Positions 1-8,922 of a stretch of DNA of 54,561 nt are shown in pieces. The stretch is from Actinokineospora spheciospongiae (lineage in GTDB: Bacteria > Actinomycetota > Actinomycetes > Mycobacteriales > Pseudonocardiaceae), in assembly GCF_000564855.1 (NCBI RefSeq), contig NZ_AYXG01000056.1:1-54561 (forward strand), read 5' to 3'. A model generated the notes under the pieces. That model was not told where the DNA came from and searched no databases. It saw nothing but the letters and a program-made list of their open reading frames with translations. Position numbers and translations under genes: made by a program. Every line of letters starts with the position of its first letter. Position 1 is the stretch's first letter.

Positions 1-6
1 TGGAGC

Positions 7-54
7 ACATGATCGCCATAGGGGCCCCGGCCAAACACATCCACCCAGCCGGGC
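7..54 (+). repeat. Left copy of a 48-bp inverted repeat found at both window ends
   Basis: These 48 bases are the exact reverse complement of 54514..54561. Key sub-motifs are ATGATCGCCAT, the palindrome GGGGCCCC and ACATCCACCCAGCC. Looser similarity continues inward to a CCGGTC-containing stretch at about 70-75. The stretch up to the suhB stop at 134 holds no gene. The surrounding genes are core chromosome, so this is more likely a dispersed intergenic repeat at which an assembly broke than a replicon terminus. Confidence 0.85.
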
Positions 55-133
55 GCACCCACACAAAGACCGGGCCCTGAAACCCACGGCTGACCCGCGA
101 GCACGCAGCACGCCCCGCGTAGACACCCAGCCG

Positions 134-934
134 CTACTCGTACCCGCCGATCCCGCACTCCACCAGCGCCGCCCGCAACTCCCCCGCCACGGCAGGCGCG
201 CACGCGAACACCGCGTCCGCCCCCAGCTCAGGCGCCTCCCCCGGCAGCGACACCACCGCACCCGCCTCCTCCGCGACCAGCGCCCCCGCCGCCCAGTCCC
301 ACCGGGAGAGCCCGCGCTCGCAGTACCCGTCCACCCACCCCGCCGCGACCGCGCACAGGTCCAGCGACGCCGCCCCCGCCCGCCGGATGTCGCGCACCCG
401 GCCCAGCAGCCGGGCGACCACCGCGGCGTGGTCGCGGCGGCGCTGCGCCGAGTAGGAGAACCCGGTGGCGATCAGCGACACGTCGAGCCCCGCGGGTTCG
501 GAGACCCGCAGCCTGCGCCCGTCGAGCCAGGCGCCGTGCCCGCGGGCGGCGGTCCAGCGCCTGCCGCTGACCGGCTCCACGACCGCCCCGGCGACCGACA
601 CCCCGTCGACCTGTGCGGCCAGCGACACCGCGTACCAGGGGTAGCCGTAGAGGTAGTTCACCGTTCCGTCGATGGGGTCGACGACCCAGGTCAGGCCCGG
701 TCCGGCCGCCCCGCCGCCCTCCTCGCCCAGCACCGCGTCGCCCGGTCGCAGCTCGGCCAGCCGGGCCCGGACCAGGTCCTCGGCGGCCCGGTCGCCCGCG
801 GTGACCACGTCGGTGCGGGTGCTCTTGGTGTCGACGTCGCGGATCGCCGCGGCCCGCGTCGACTCGGCCAGCGCCGCGGCGGCCACGGCCACGGTCTCGG
901 CGATCTCGGCGAGGTCGCGTTCGGAGGTGCCCAC
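134..934 (-). CDS. suhB: Inositol monophosphatase family protein (SuhB-like)
   Basis: A metal-dependent phosphatase of the inositol monophosphatase family, expected to release phosphate from inositol-1-phosphate or a related sugar phosphate. The Mg-binding motifs are all present: GEEGG at residues 70-74, DPIDGT at 86-91 and WDWAAG at 212-217. The GTG at 934 gives 266 residues, the usual family length. The reading frame stays open to 1366, but that would run through the divergent ppgK gene, so the long version is rejected; another GTG lies at 976. It is divergent from ppgK across about 80 bp, as in M. tuberculosis (suhB/ppgK/sigA). The family is certain; the in vivo substrate is not. Confidence 0.9.
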   Translation of the reverse strand: MGTSERDLAEIAETVAVAAAALAESTRAAAIRDVDTKSTRTDVVTAGDRAAEDLVRARLAELRPGDAVLGEEGGGAAGPGLTWVVDPIDGTVNYLYGYPWYAVSLAAQVDGVSVAGAVVEPVSGRRWTAARGHGAWLDGRRLRVSEPAGLDVSLIATGFSYSAQRRRDHAAVVARLLGRVRDIRRAGAASLDLCAVAAGWVDGYCERGLSRWDWAAGALVAEEAGAVVSLPGEAPELGADAVFACAPAVAGELRAALVECGIGGYE

Positions 935-1016
935 CCGTCCATCCGACCACAGCCGGGACCGGACGGCTAATGTCACCGCTCGACGGCCACTGAATCGAAT
1001 TTGAAAGGAACCGGGG

Positions 1017-1778
<762 letters not shown>

Positions 1779-1818
1779 AACCGCCCCCTGAGCGGGTGCA
1801 CGAGCACATTTCGGGCTT

Positions 1819-1839
1819 GGCGTGTCCTCGGGACACGCC
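1819..1839. promoter_or_regulatory. 9-bp inverted repeat between ppgK and the sigA promoter
   Basis: GGCGTGTCC and GGACACGCC are perfect complements around a 3-nt spacer. The element sits 10 bp upstream of a TACAAT hexamer, where a -35 region would be. It could be the ppgK terminator hairpin (no T-run follows) or an operator over the sigA promoter. The sequence alone cannot tell these apart. Confidence 0.45.
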
Positions 1840-1848
1840 GCCCGTCGC

Positions 1849-1854
1849 TACAAT
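1849..1854 (+). promoter_or_regulatory. Candidate sigA -10 element (TACAAT)
   Basis: TACAAT matches the actinobacterial TAnnnT -10 consensus and lies about 110 bp before the sigA start. No convincing TTGACA-like -35 is present at 16-19 bp spacing; that place is taken by the 1819-1839 inverted repeat. The transcript would have a roughly 100-nt leader. Confidence 0.4.
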
Positions 1855-1965
1855 GGAACAGGCCCGCGGCTGAGAAGCCCACCGGGCACTCCCCCGAACT
1901 CCGGCAGTGACCAGGCGTTTCCACACTCGGACGCAGCCGTGATGGACAGTTGTGAAAGGGCGTAC

Positions 1966-3288
<1,323 letters not shown>

Positions 3289-3302
3289 ACCCGGGTCGAC
3301 CG

Positions 3303-3335
3303 GAAGAAGCCGCTCCCGATGGGGGCGGCTTCTTC
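3303..3335 (+). terminator. Hairpin terminator after sigA
   Basis: GAAGAAGCCGC and GCGGCTTCTTC form an 11-bp perfect stem with an 11-nt loop, starting 15 nt after the sigA stop codon. No T-run follows, as is common in high-GC actinobacteria. Confidence 0.75.
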
Positions 3336-3521
3336 GCGTGAAATGCCCCGTTCGGCCGATCAAGTCCAGGATGTGGTCGTCGGGGGCGTTCGCCCGTGGT
3401 GAACAGGATCTCAGATCATCGGGGATTCAGGTTCCGTTTGCCCGACGTAGGCCCAGCTCCAGGGCCTTTTTGGACCACGGTCGCGAGTAAAACCCGGGTT
3501 ACCGGCTTTAACTCTGGAAAC

Positions 3522-3548
3522 GGGAACACTGCCGGGGGCCCAAACGTC
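3522..3548 (+). promoter_or_regulatory. Candidate ECF-sigma promoter (GGGAAC-N17-CGTC)
   Basis: GGGAAC at 3522-3527 and CGTC at 3545-3548, 17 bp apart, match the GGAAC/CGTT-type consensus of SigE- and SigH-class ECF sigma factors. The spacing is the same as at the sigB promoter (24314-24340). The predicted transcript would have a leader of roughly 95 nt carrying the 3609-3630 hairpin. Confidence 0.5.
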
Positions 3549-3608
3549 TGTAAGAGTAGGAAGTGCGACCACGGCGGAGTTTCCGCCTCCGTGACCGCAG
3601 CCGATGAG

Positions 3609-3630
3609 GGCACCGGGTCCACCCGGTGCC
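3609..3630 (+). promoter_or_regulatory. Perfect 10-bp inverted repeat in the leader of the zinc-ribbon gene
   Basis: GGCACCGGGT and ACCCGGTGCC are separated by 2 nt and end 20 nt before the ATG, just upstream of the GGAGGGAG ribosome-binding site. As RNA it would be a strong hairpin; as DNA it is a two-fold symmetric operator-like site. Confidence 0.6.
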
Positions 3631-3650
3631 GGGACGGAGGGAGAACTCCC

Positions 3651-3836
3651 ATGACGACGACTACGACGCTCACCCGCCCCGAGCTGACCGCTGCCGACCG
3701 CTGCGACCGGTGCGGCGCGGCCGCTCAGGTTCGCGCCGTACTTTCCTCCGGAGGAGAGCTCCTGTTCTGCGGCCACCACGCTCGGGCGCACGAGGACCGT
3801 TTGCGCGAGCTGGCGGCTGAGCTCCAGAAGGGCTGA
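3651..3836 (+). CDS. Small zinc-ribbon protein (DUF7455 type)
   Basis: A 61-residue cytoplasmic protein. Cys18-x2-Cys21 and Cys40 with His42/His43 look like a metal site; the body reads as one zinc ribbon followed by a charged C-terminal helix. The ATG at 3651 is set by GGAGGGAG 8 nt upstream; the frame is open further 5' but without a ribosome site. I recognise it as the small conserved actinobacterial family usually found near sigA. Function is unknown. An ECF-type promoter and a leader hairpin suggest stress-dependent or post-transcriptional control, which is inference. Confidence 0.8.
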   Translation: MTTTTTLTRPELTAADRCDRCGAAAQVRAVLSSGGELLFCGHHARAHEDRLRELAAELQKG

Positions 3837-3852
3837 CAGTCGCGCCTGAACA

Positions 3853-3896
3853 CGACGAGGGCCGGTATCCCGCTGCGGGGTGCCGGCCCTCCTCGT
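3853..3896. terminator. Hairpin terminator between convergent genes
   Basis: GAGGGCCGG pairs with CCGGCCCTC, and the stem extends outward past one bulge. It lies 16 nt after the zinc-ribbon stop and also downstream of the convergent ROK regulator (stop at 3981), so it could serve both. Confidence 0.65.
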
Positions 3897-3980
3897 TGTC
3901 CGACCGACGAACCAGTGTCCCGGGGTCTCGAAGCGCCGCCGGGAGGCGTGTGGGCGAGCTGGGGCCCCGGACGCGGGGGT

Positions 3981-5153
3981 TCAGACCATGTCGAGGACCG
4001 GTTCGAAGGCGAGTTCGGCGGCGCCGATCAGCTTGACGTCCGAGCCCATTGCCGAGGTGAGGACGCGGGTTCCGCCCACTGCCCGGCTCACCAGGGAGCG
4101 GCGGCTGACCTCGGCGCCCACGGCGGAGATCAGCGTCGGGGGCAGGGCGGTGAACAGGTCGCCCAGGACGACCAGTTCCGGGCCGAACACGTTGACGATG
4201 TTGACCAGGCCGATGGTCAGGAACTCGCGGAAGTCGCCCAGGACGGCGGTGATCCGCTCGGGGGTGGTCAGGGAGCGCAGTTCGGCGACGACCGCGCCGC
4301 GCGGGGTGCCCTCCGGGAGCTTGAGGGCGCGGCACAGGGCCAGTTCGCCCACCTCGGTCTCCCAGCAGCCCCGGCTGCCGCAGTAGCAGGGGCGACCGCG
4401 CGGGTTGACCACCATGTGGCCGAGTTCGCCGACGTACCCGGCGGTGCCGCGCAGGGCCGAGCCGTCGGAGATGACGCCGCCGCCGACGCCCACGTCGGCG
4501 GAGACGTAGACGGCGTCGAGGGAGCCGCGGGCGGCGCCGCGGAGGTGTTCGGCGAGGGCGGCGATCTCCGCGTCGTTGGCGATGCGGATGGGGACCGAGA
4601 GGGCGCCGCCGAGGCGGTCGCCGAGGGGGACGTTGGTCCACTGGAGGTTCGGGGCCTCGTGGACGAAGCCGTCGGAGCGGCGGACGACGCCCGGGACCGA
4701 CACGCCGGCCCCGACCATCCGCACGCCCAGTTCGGCGGCGAGGACCTGGGTGGACTCGATGACGTGGGTGATGACCTCGTCCGGTTCGCTGGCGCGGCCG
4801 TGCAGGTTCCAACTGTTGCGGCCGAGCATCTCCCCGCCCAGGCCGACCAGGGCGATCGCCACCTGCTCCACCCGGATGTCGACCGCCACGACCACCGCCG
4901 CGTGCGCCTGCGGGAGGACCAGCAGCGACGGCCTGCCCGCGCCGGAGCGGGCCCGGGGCAGTCGTTCCTCGACCACCCCGGACTCCGCCAGCCCGTCGAC
5001 CAGTGCCTTGATGGTGCTGCGGTTGAGCCCCAGTTCCGTCGCCAGGGACGCCCGGGTGGTGGGGCCCGCCACGTGCAGCCTGCGCAGCAGCGCGGTCCGG
5101 TTGTGCCTGCGCACCTCGTCGGGACGGGCTCCCGCCGTGGGCGTGCTGGTCAC
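3981..5153 (-). CDS. ROK-family transcriptional regulator of the sugar ABC operon
   Basis: 390 residues. An N-terminal winged helix-turn-helix (about 13-70, RRHNRTALLRRLHVAG then TRASLATELGLNRSTIKALV) precedes a ROK sugar-binding domain. The ROK zinc motif CYCGSRGCWE lies near residue 252. The GTG at 5153 follows GGAAGGCAGG. It is the last gene of the ABC importer operon, 19 bp after the permease stop. ROK regulators of this arrangement (XylR-like) usually repress the adjacent sugar genes and release DNA on binding the sugar. The likely target is the 19-bp palindrome at 8663-8681. The sugar itself is not proven. Confidence 0.85.
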   Translation of the reverse strand: MTSTPTAGARPDEVRRHNRTALLRRLHVAGPTTRASLATELGLNRSTIKALVDGLAESGVVEERLPRARSGAGRPSLLVLPQAHAAVVVAVDIRVEQVAIALVGLGGEMLGRNSWNLHGRASEPDEVITHVIESTQVLAAELGVRMVGAGVSVPGVVRRSDGFVHEAPNLQWTNVPLGDRLGGALSVPIRIANDAEIAALAEHLRGAARGSLDAVYVSADVGVGGGVISDGSALRGTAGYVGELGHMVVNPRGRPCYCGSRGCWETEVGELALCRALKLPEGTPRGAVVAELRSLTTPERITAVLGDFREFLTIGLVNIVNVFGPELVVLGDLFTALPPTLISAVGAEVSRRSLVSRAVGGTRVLTSAMGSDVKLIGAAELAFEPVLDMV

Positions 5154-5172
5154 GTGCCTGCCTTCCGGTTGC

Positions 5173-6600
5173 CTACCTGGTGGAGACCGCCGCGCGCCTG
5201 CGCGAGAGGGCGTCGACGGTGGCCGCCAGCAACAGTACGAGGCCGGTGACGATGTTGACCACGGCGGCGGGCTGCTTGAGCAGGCCGAGGCCGTTCTCCA
5301 CGACCGCCAGCACCAGACCGCCGACCACCGCGTGGAACACCTTGCCCCGCCCGCCGAACAGCGACGTGCCGCCGATGACGGCCGCGCCGACCGCGAACAG
5401 CAGGGTGTTGAGGCCACCGGCCTGCGGGTCGACCGAGCCGACCTTCGACGAGTACACGATCGCACCCAGGGCCGCCAGGGAGGAGGTGACGACGAACACG
5501 CTGGCCCGGATCTTGCCCACGTTGATGCCCGCGCGCCGAGCCGCCTCGGCGTTGCCGCCGACGGCGTAGATGTGGCGGCCGTAGCGGGTGCGGTTGAGCA
5601 CGTAGGTGCCGATGACCAGCACCACGAGCACGATCGGCACCACGTACGGGACGCCCTCGATGACGACGGACTCGTTGGGCGAGCGGTTGAGCGTCAGCGC
5701 GAAGGTGGCCACCGCGGAGACGAGCGCGACCGCGCCGACCTTGGCCAGCACCAGCGGCGTCGGCATGGTGACCAGGCCGCGCTTGAGCCTGCTGAAGTGC
5801 TCGCCGAGCACGACCGCGGCGTAGCCGCCCGCCGCGACGACGAACAGGACCCAGCTGCCGAGCACGGGCAGGTTGCCGTTGGCGACGGAGAACAGCACCG
5901 GCTGGGTGCCGATGCCGAACACGCCGCCGTCGCCGATGAACTGGAGGATGACGCCCTGCCAGGTGATGAACAGCGCCAGGGTCACCACGAACGACGGCAT
6001 GCCGATCTTGGAGACCAGGAAGCCGGTGACCACGCCGATCGCGGTGCCGACGCAGATCGCGAGCAGCATCTCGATCCACGGGTTCGGCGCCGCGCCGATC
6101 ATGGCGATGACGATGGCGATGCCCGCCATGACCGCGCCCGCCCAGATGCGCATGAACAGTGCCAGGCCCGCGGCGACGACCAGGCCCGCGACGAACACGT
6201 AGAACACGGTGGAGCCCATGCCGCCGAGCAGGTTGCCCGAGCGCACGTAGTGCATGGCCATCACCGCCGCGGCCACACCGGAGGCGGTGCCCGCGGACAG
6301 GTCGATCTCGCCGAGCAGCAGGACGAACACCAGCCCCATGGCGATGATCATCTTGCCCGCGCCCTGGGCGAGCAGGTTCGCGGTGTTGTCCAGGGTGAGG
6401 AAGCTGTCGGACAGCACCCAGAACACCAGCACCATCACGGCCAGGCCGAGCACGGCGGGCAGCGAGCCCAGCTCGCCGCCGCGCAGCCGCGCGAAGTAGT
6501 CGCGCAGCGCCTCGCCGCTGGACTGGGTGGTGGTGTCGATGCCGAAGTCGGAGATGGCGCCGCCGGTGTCGGTCTTCTCGGTGGCTGGGGTTTCAGTCAT
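5173..6600 (-). CDS. xylH: Sugar ABC transporter permease (XylH/RbsC family)
   Basis: 475 residues, strongly hydrophobic after a hydrophilic N-terminal stretch of about 45 residues, with roughly ten or more predicted membrane segments. The EIDLSAGT motif and the conserved C-terminal loop YAVGGNAEAARRAGINV are hallmarks of the ribose/xylose-type branch of inner-membrane permeases, whose single gene makes a homodimer. The ATG at 6600 is 16 bp downstream of the ATPase gene. With the ATPase and lipoprotein genes upstream it forms a complete importer. The XylFGH name fits the actinobacterial layout with a single-domain ATPase and a ROK regulator; other pentoses or hexoses are possible. Confidence 0.87.
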   Translation of the reverse strand: MTETPATEKTDTGGAISDFGIDTTTQSSGEALRDYFARLRGGELGSLPAVLGLAVMVLVFWVLSDSFLTLDNTANLLAQGAGKMIIAMGLVFVLLLGEIDLSAGTASGVAAAVMAMHYVRSGNLLGGMGSTVFYVFVAGLVVAAGLALFMRIWAGAVMAGIAIVIAMIGAAPNPWIEMLLAICVGTAIGVVTGFLVSKIGMPSFVVTLALFITWQGVILQFIGDGGVFGIGTQPVLFSVANGNLPVLGSWVLFVVAAGGYAAVVLGEHFSRLKRGLVTMPTPLVLAKVGAVALVSAVATFALTLNRSPNESVVIEGVPYVVPIVLVVLVIGTYVLNRTRYGRHIYAVGGNAEAARRAGINVGKIRASVFVVTSSLAALGAIVYSSKVGSVDPQAGGLNTLLFAVGAAVIGGTSLFGGRGKVFHAVVGGLVLAVVENGLGLLKQPAAVVNIVTGLVLLLAATVDALSRRRAAVSTR

Positions 6601-6616
6601 TGGTGTGCCTCGGTGA

Positions 6617-7390
6617 TCAGACTGTCGCGGACTCGGGGCGGGCCAGCCCGAGGTCTCCGGATCGGCCCGCGGTGATCAGCTCGACGACCTGGCCGTGCGT
6701 GACGTCCCTGGTCGGCACCTGGGCGACCATGCGGCCCAGGTAGAGGGTGGCGATCCGGTCGGCCACCTCGAACACGTCGGCCATGTTGTGGCTGATCAGC
6801 ACCACACCCAGGCCCTGCTCGGCCAGCCTGCGCACCAGGTCGAGCACCTGCCGGGTCTGGGCGACGCCGAGCGCGGCGGTCGGCTCGTCGAGCAGCACGA
6901 CCTTGCTCTCCCACAGCACCGACTTGGCGATGGCCACGGTCTGCCGCTGCCCGCCCGACAGCGAGGAGACCGGGGTGCGCACCGACTTGACCGTGCGCAC
7001 CGACAGCGAGGCCAGGGTGTCGCGGGCGGCTTTCTCCATGCTGGCCTCGTCGAGCATCCAGGCGCTGCCGCGCTCGCGGCCGAGGAACATGTTCTGCACG
7101 ATGTCGAGGTTGTCGGCCAGCGCGAGGTCCTGGTAGACGACCTCGATGCCCAGGTCGGCGGCGTCGCGCGGGCCGTTGATCGTCACCGGCCTGCCGTTGA
7201 AGGACACCTGCCCGGAGTCGGTCGGGTGGATGCCCGCCACGCACTTGACCAGGGTCGACTTGCCCGCGCCGTTGTCGCCGACGAGCGCGGTGACCTCACC
7301 GGCGCGCACGGTGAAGTCCACGTCGTGCAGCACGTGGACGGGTCCGAAGCTCTTGTTGAGCCCGGTGATCTCCAGAATGGGTTCGCTCAT
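6617..7390 (-). CDS. xylG: Sugar ABC transporter ATP-binding protein (single-domain XylG type)
   Basis: 257 residues with Walker A GDNGAGKST (38-46), Q-loop near residue 87, signature LSGGQRQ (144-150), Walker B VVLLDEP (164-170) and the switch His in VVLISHNM. It is a single nucleotide-binding domain, unlike the tandem ~500-residue RbsA/XylG of enterobacteria, so it must dimerise. TAGGAG precedes the ATG. The 82-bp gap to the upstream binding-protein gene carries a large hairpin (7415-7462). It powers uptake through the permease at 5173-6600. Confidence 0.9.
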   Translation of the reverse strand: MSEPILEITGLNKSFGPVHVLHDVDFTVRAGEVTALVGDNGAGKSTLVKCVAGIHPTDSGQVSFNGRPVTINGPRDAADLGIEVVYQDLALADNLDIVQNMFLGRERGSAWMLDEASMEKAARDTLASLSVRTVKSVRTPVSSLSGGQRQTVAIAKSVLWESKVVLLDEPTAALGVAQTRQVLDLVRRLAEQGLGVVLISHNMADVFEVADRIATLYLGRMVAQVPTRDVTHGQVVELITAGRSGDLGLARPESATV

Positions 7391-7414
7391 GGCGCGATCT
7401 CCTACGGGGAAGGA

Positions 7415-7462
7415 CCGCCCCCGGCCCGGCGCGTGGGGGGAGACGCGCCGCGCCGGGGGCGG
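7415..7462 (-). promoter_or_regulatory. Long intercistronic stem-loop between binding-protein and ATPase genes
   Basis: Two 20-nt arms (7415-7434 and 7443-7462) pair with one mismatch around an 8-nt loop, 10 nt after the xylF stop. Such hairpins between solute-binding-protein and ATPase genes typically act as partial terminators or 3'-end stabilisers that raise binding-protein mRNA over the rest. The role here is inferred from position and structure. Confidence 0.75.
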
Positions 7463-7472
7463 AGGACTTCGG

Positions 7473-8597
7473 TCAGCTGATGCCGAGCTGCGAGCAGACC
7501 GGGGCGAGGTCGCCGCCGCAGATCTCCGACGCCTTCACGTAGCCCTGCGTCACGACCTCCTTGACGGTGTCCTTGGTGGTCAGCTTCGGCTCCAGCAGCA
7601 CCGACTTCACCTTGCGGTTGGCCTTGGTGTCGTCGCTGCTCTGCTTGGCCAGCGCGTCGGCGCCCGCGGTGTCGCCCTTGGCCAGCAGGGCGGCCAGGGA
7701 GGCGGTGTTCTCCGCCTCCTCCTTGATCGGCTTGAACACGGTCATGTACTGGTCGCCGCGCAGGATCGCCATCAGGCCGTCCGCGGTGGCGTCCTGGCCG
7801 GTCACCGGGACCTTGCCGTTGAGGCCGTTCTTGCGCAGCACGGTGATCACCGCACCGGCGAGGCCGTCGTTGGCGGCCACGACGCCGTCGACCTTGCCGC
7901 CGTTGCCGGTCAGGATCTGCTCGAAGGTGGTGCCGCCCTTCTGGTTGTCCCACCCGTCGATGGCCTGCTTCTGCACCAGCTTGAGCGTGCCCGCCTCGTA
8001 CAGCGGCTTGAGGACGTTCTGCTGGCCGTTGTAGAACAGGGTCGCGTTGTTGTCGGTCGGGGCGCCCTCGATCTCGATGACCTGCGCGCCCGGCTTGTCC
8101 TTGAGTGCGTCGGCCAGGCCCTGGCCCTGGAGTTCGCCGACCTTCACGTTGTCGAAGGACACGTAGTAGTCGGAGCTGCCGCCGAGGTTGAGGCGGTCGT
8201 AGTCGATGGTGGGGATGCCGCGGGCCTTGGCCTTGGCCGCCACCGCGGTGCCGACCTCGGAGTTGATCGAGGCGATGACCAGGACCTTGACGCCCTGGCT
8301 GATCATGCCGTCCGCGAGGGTGGTGAACTTCTGCACGTCGCCCTGGGCGTTCTGGATGTCGGGTTCGAGGCCCTTGGCCTTCATCGCCGCTTCCAGCATG
8401 GGCTTGTCGAAGCCCTCCCAGCGGGCGGACGTCGCGGTTTCCGGCAGGATCACGCCGACCGGGATGCCCGGGCCGCTGCTCGCGGTGTCGCTGGACCCGC
8501 CGGAAGCGGGCGGGGCGGCCTGGTTGGCCCCGCACGCCGTCAGGGTCAGGGCCGTACCCAGCCCCGCGGCCAGGAATGCCAGAGTCTTGCTGCGCAT
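7473..8597 (-). CDS. xylF: Sugar-binding lipoprotein of the ABC importer
   Basis: 374 residues. The N-terminal signal (MRSKTLAFLAAG...) ends in the lipobox LTAC, so the protein should be lipid-anchored outside the membrane. The remainder has the two-lobe periplasmic-binding fold of the ribose/xylose group (VGVILPETATSARWEGFDKP, a central QKAIDGWDNQ, and ITVLRKNGLNGKVPVTGQDA near the hinge). The ATG at 8597 is preceded by AAAGGGA; the upstream open extension overlaps the operator and is rejected. It is the first gene of the operon xylF-xylG-xylH-ROK. The exact sugar is unproven. Confidence 0.87.
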   Translation of the reverse strand: MRSKTLAFLAAGLGTALTLTACGANQAAPPASGGSSDTASSGPGIPVGVILPETATSARWEGFDKPMLEAAMKAKGLEPDIQNAQGDVQKFTTLADGMISQGVKVLVIASINSEVGTAVAAKAKARGIPTIDYDRLNLGGSSDYYVSFDNVKVGELQGQGLADALKDKPGAQVIEIEGAPTDNNATLFYNGQQNVLKPLYEAGTLKLVQKQAIDGWDNQKGGTTFEQILTGNGGKVDGVVAANDGLAGAVITVLRKNGLNGKVPVTGQDATADGLMAILRGDQYMTVFKPIKEEAENTASLAALLAKGDTAGADALAKQSSDDTKANRKVKSVLLEPKLTTKDTVKEVVTQGYVKASEICGGDLAPVCSQLGIS

Positions 8598-8662
8598 CAC
8601 GATGTCCCTTTCGATGCCGCTGGACGGTGCCGCCTGGACCCGGGGCGAGCTGACCGTTCCAA

Positions 8663-8681
8663 ATGTTGTGGGCCACAACAT
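8663..8681. promoter_or_regulatory. 19-bp perfect palindrome, likely ROK regulator operator
   Basis: ATGTTGTGG and CCACAACAT are exact complements around one base. The TTGT/ACAA half-sites resemble known ROK repressor operators. The site lies 66 bp upstream of the xylF start and overlaps a candidate -10 element, the expected place for repression by the operon's own ROK regulator (3981-5153). Confidence 0.75.
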
Positions 8682-8705
8682 ATGCCGTTCGACCGACGTC
8701 GGAAA
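8677..8705 (-). promoter_or_regulatory. Candidate promoter of the sugar importer operon
   Basis: On the minus strand TTTCCG (8705-8700) and TATGTT (8682-8677) are 17 bp apart, a weak -35 and a fair TAnnnT -10. The -10 overlaps one arm of the 19-bp palindrome, so bound repressor would occlude polymerase. Confidence 0.45.
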
Positions 8706-8922
8706 CCGGACTGACTCGATTCAGGTCCATTCGGTGGGACACGGTTTGGCAACGGAGTGGACATCTGCGCGCAATGCGTCCGGTCGGGTGCACGGATCGC
8801 GTCCGATCGGGCGCCGCGCGTAGGCGCGCACACCGGGGCATCCGCTCATCGGACCGCTCCCGCAGGTCACCGAGTCGATCCGGGGCGCGGGCGGTGTCCG
8901 CCGCGGGGGTCGAGCGGGGCCG

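Larger units (their letters stand above)
3336..3650. other. Intergenic region between sigA and the zinc-ribbon gene
   Basis: About 315 bp without a credible gene. It holds the 10-bp palindrome AACCCGGGTT at 3491-3500, an ECF-type promoter candidate (3522-3548) and a perfect hairpin (3609-3630). This is the leader region of the small gene at 3651. Nothing was recognised in the first 150 bp. Confidence 0.6.
8598..8922. other. Intergenic region upstream of the sugar importer
   Basis: 325 bp between the importer promoter and the helicase stop. The first 110 bp hold the promoter and palindromic operator listed separately. The remaining 210 bp hold only short GC-rich inverted repeats around 8808-8830 and no gene I can support. 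Confidence 0.6.
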
